This document shows positions 4,951 through 5,438 of a stretch of DNA of 5,438 bases, in pieces. The DNA comes from Candidatus Paceibacter sp. (lineage in GTDB: Bacteria; Patescibacteriota; Minisyncoccia; UBA6257; GWB1-50-10). Numbering within the stretch: position 1 is the first letter of the stretch; every line of letters begins with the position of its first letter. The notes beneath the pieces were generated by a model. That model did not search any database. It was not told the DNA's origin and was given only the letters and a program-made list of their open reading frames with translations. The translations under genes and the position numbers were made by a program. Location of the stretch: NCBI GenBank assembly GCA_020724685.1, contig DYGP01000019.1, positions 1-5,438 of the forward strand, in the 5' to 3' direction.

Positions 4951-5319
4951 TTATTTTTTGATTTTTCCGTAAACAAGTCCCGCGATTTTTGCCACCACCA
5001 TCCCCGCCAAAGCGCTCATAAGCCATGGATCTGGCGTGTTCTTGAGAAGAGCCTGTATAACGACTCCAATCACGAGAATCCCCGCGCCGATGAGAAAAGC
5101 GATCCGTCCCGCAATAAGGGAAATAAAATGTTCCCGCTCGTCCTCAGCTTTCTCTCCCCAGACAAACCCGAGAAATACCGAAAATGCGGCTATAAGAAGC
5201 CCCACAAGCACCGTGGTTGCCATGGAAGGCATCCAAAAATCAAACGGATTGAAAAAAAATATGAGGAGAATTATAAGAAATCCTGCGACAAAAAGTTCTG
5301 CGTTTATGTTATTTTTCAT
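4951..5319 (-). CDS. Four-helix membrane protein resembling DUF2178 family
   Basis: The 122-residue protein has four hydrophobic segments at about 9-26, 33-54, 68-92 and 100-117. Between segments 2 and 3 lies a charged loop, WGEKAEDEREHF (54-65), leading into AGRIAFLIGAGIL. An acidic DER motif before the third helix followed by a similar glycine-rich helix is typical of DUF2178-like proteins that pair with small XRE regulators. The biochemical function of that family is not known, and I assign none. The C-terminus is basic (KIKK). The start ATG at 5319 overlaps the upstream regulator gene by 11 nt and has no clear Shine-Dalgarno sequence, so translation is probably coupled. A hairpin with a short T-run follows 20 bases after the stop. 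Confidence 0.7.
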   Translation of the reverse strand: MKNNINAELFVAGFLIILLIFFFNPFDFWMPSMATTVLVGLLIAAFSVFLGFVWGEKAEDEREHFISLIAGRIAFLIGAGILVIGVVIQALLKNTPDPWLMSALAGMVVAKIAGLVYGKIKK

Positions 5320-5438
5320 GTTTTATCAAGAATATTTTTTCGACGGGCTGCCCAAAAAACAACGCGATTCTCATTGCCAGAAGAACGGACGGGGTATAAT
5401 TCCCCCGCTCGATGGAGATTATCGTCTGACGCGTGACT
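5309..5438 (-). CDS. XRE-family (Cro/CI-type) HTH regulator, partial (N-terminus beyond window)
   Basis: The last 42 codons and the stop are present, and the frame continues beyond the right edge. The visible part begins VTRQTIISIERGNYTPSVLL, the recognition helix and following turn of the small HTH_3 family (typical form: SRQTISxIExGxYxPS). It goes on with AMRIALFFGQPVEKIFLIKHEK, matching the usual end of these roughly 65-70-residue proteins, which consist of the DNA-binding domain alone. The stop overlaps the first codons of the downstream membrane protein gene by 11 nt. The pair probably forms one transcription unit, with the regulator possibly controlled by or controlling the membrane protein. 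Whether it also binds the inverted repeat at 4905-4930 is open. Confidence 0.88.
   Translation of the reverse strand, partial: VTRQTIISIERGNYTPSVLLAMRIALFFGQPVEKIFLIKHEK

Noticed and set aside
4937..4965. Hairpin ATAATCG-GAAA-CGGTTAT followed by T-runs on the plus strand, like a terminator
   Set aside because: The T-runs are simply the complement of the Lys-rich C-terminus (KIKK) and stop of the membrane protein gene, and no plus-strand gene precedes it. On the coding strand the stem has a C-A mismatch.
5391..5406. TATAAT flanked by G and C runs, looking like a promoter or small palindrome
   Set aside because: It lies inside the conserved coding part of the XRE regulator (RGNYTPS), and the arms pair over only a few bases. 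No gene start follows on the plus strand inside the window.

Overview
The window looks like a stretch of chromosome from an uncultured bacterium with compact gene packing. The gene set is a short S4-less pseudouridine synthase, a COG1092-like methyltransferase, a small YdjM/DUF457-like membrane protein, a split DipZ system and an XRE plus small membrane protein pair. Together with short spacers and starts lying right behind -10 boxes, it recalls Patescibacteria (CPR, for example Parcubacteria). That placement is inference from style, since no rRNA or other marker gene is present. TAA, TAG and TGA all end genes sensibly, so the standard code fits.

Left part (1-1810, minus strand). An ArsR-type winged-helix regulator runs off the left edge. 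A 28-bp dyad and an extended -10 box lie just in front of it. Upstream of it is a two-gene RNA-modification unit: a class I SAM methyltransferase followed, 1 nt later, by an RluA-family pseudouridine synthase.

Middle (1811-2464). A divergent intergenic region carries a self-complementary -10 element and a small hairpin. It feeds a plus-strand polytopic membrane protein with the conserved His/Asp pattern of the YdjM/DUF457 family. That gene converges on, and overlaps by 4 nt, the next operon.

Right part (2461-4879, minus strand). A three-gene extracytoplasmic thiol-redox operon reads: membrane-anchored thioredoxin-like protein, CcdA, then a TlpA-like protein with a DipZ-type C-terminal domain. 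CcdA should pass electrons from cytoplasmic thioredoxin to the two exported partners. Each of the three proteins has exactly two cysteines. The thioredoxin-like protein is unusual: a Met/acid-rich linker precedes the fold, and the conserved cis-proline before Thr is replaced by His. A good -35/-10 pair sits directly in front of it, overlapped by a perfect 11-bp inverted repeat that also ends in a T-run on the same strand, so it may be an operator, a terminator, or both.

Right edge (4951-5438, minus strand). A partial XRE-type regulator overlaps by 11 nt the start of a four-helix membrane protein resembling the DUF2178 family, a pairing known in other prokaryotes. No rRNA, tRNA, CRISPR array, insertion sequence or phage gene was recognised. 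No stretch longer than about 110 bases lacks a gene.
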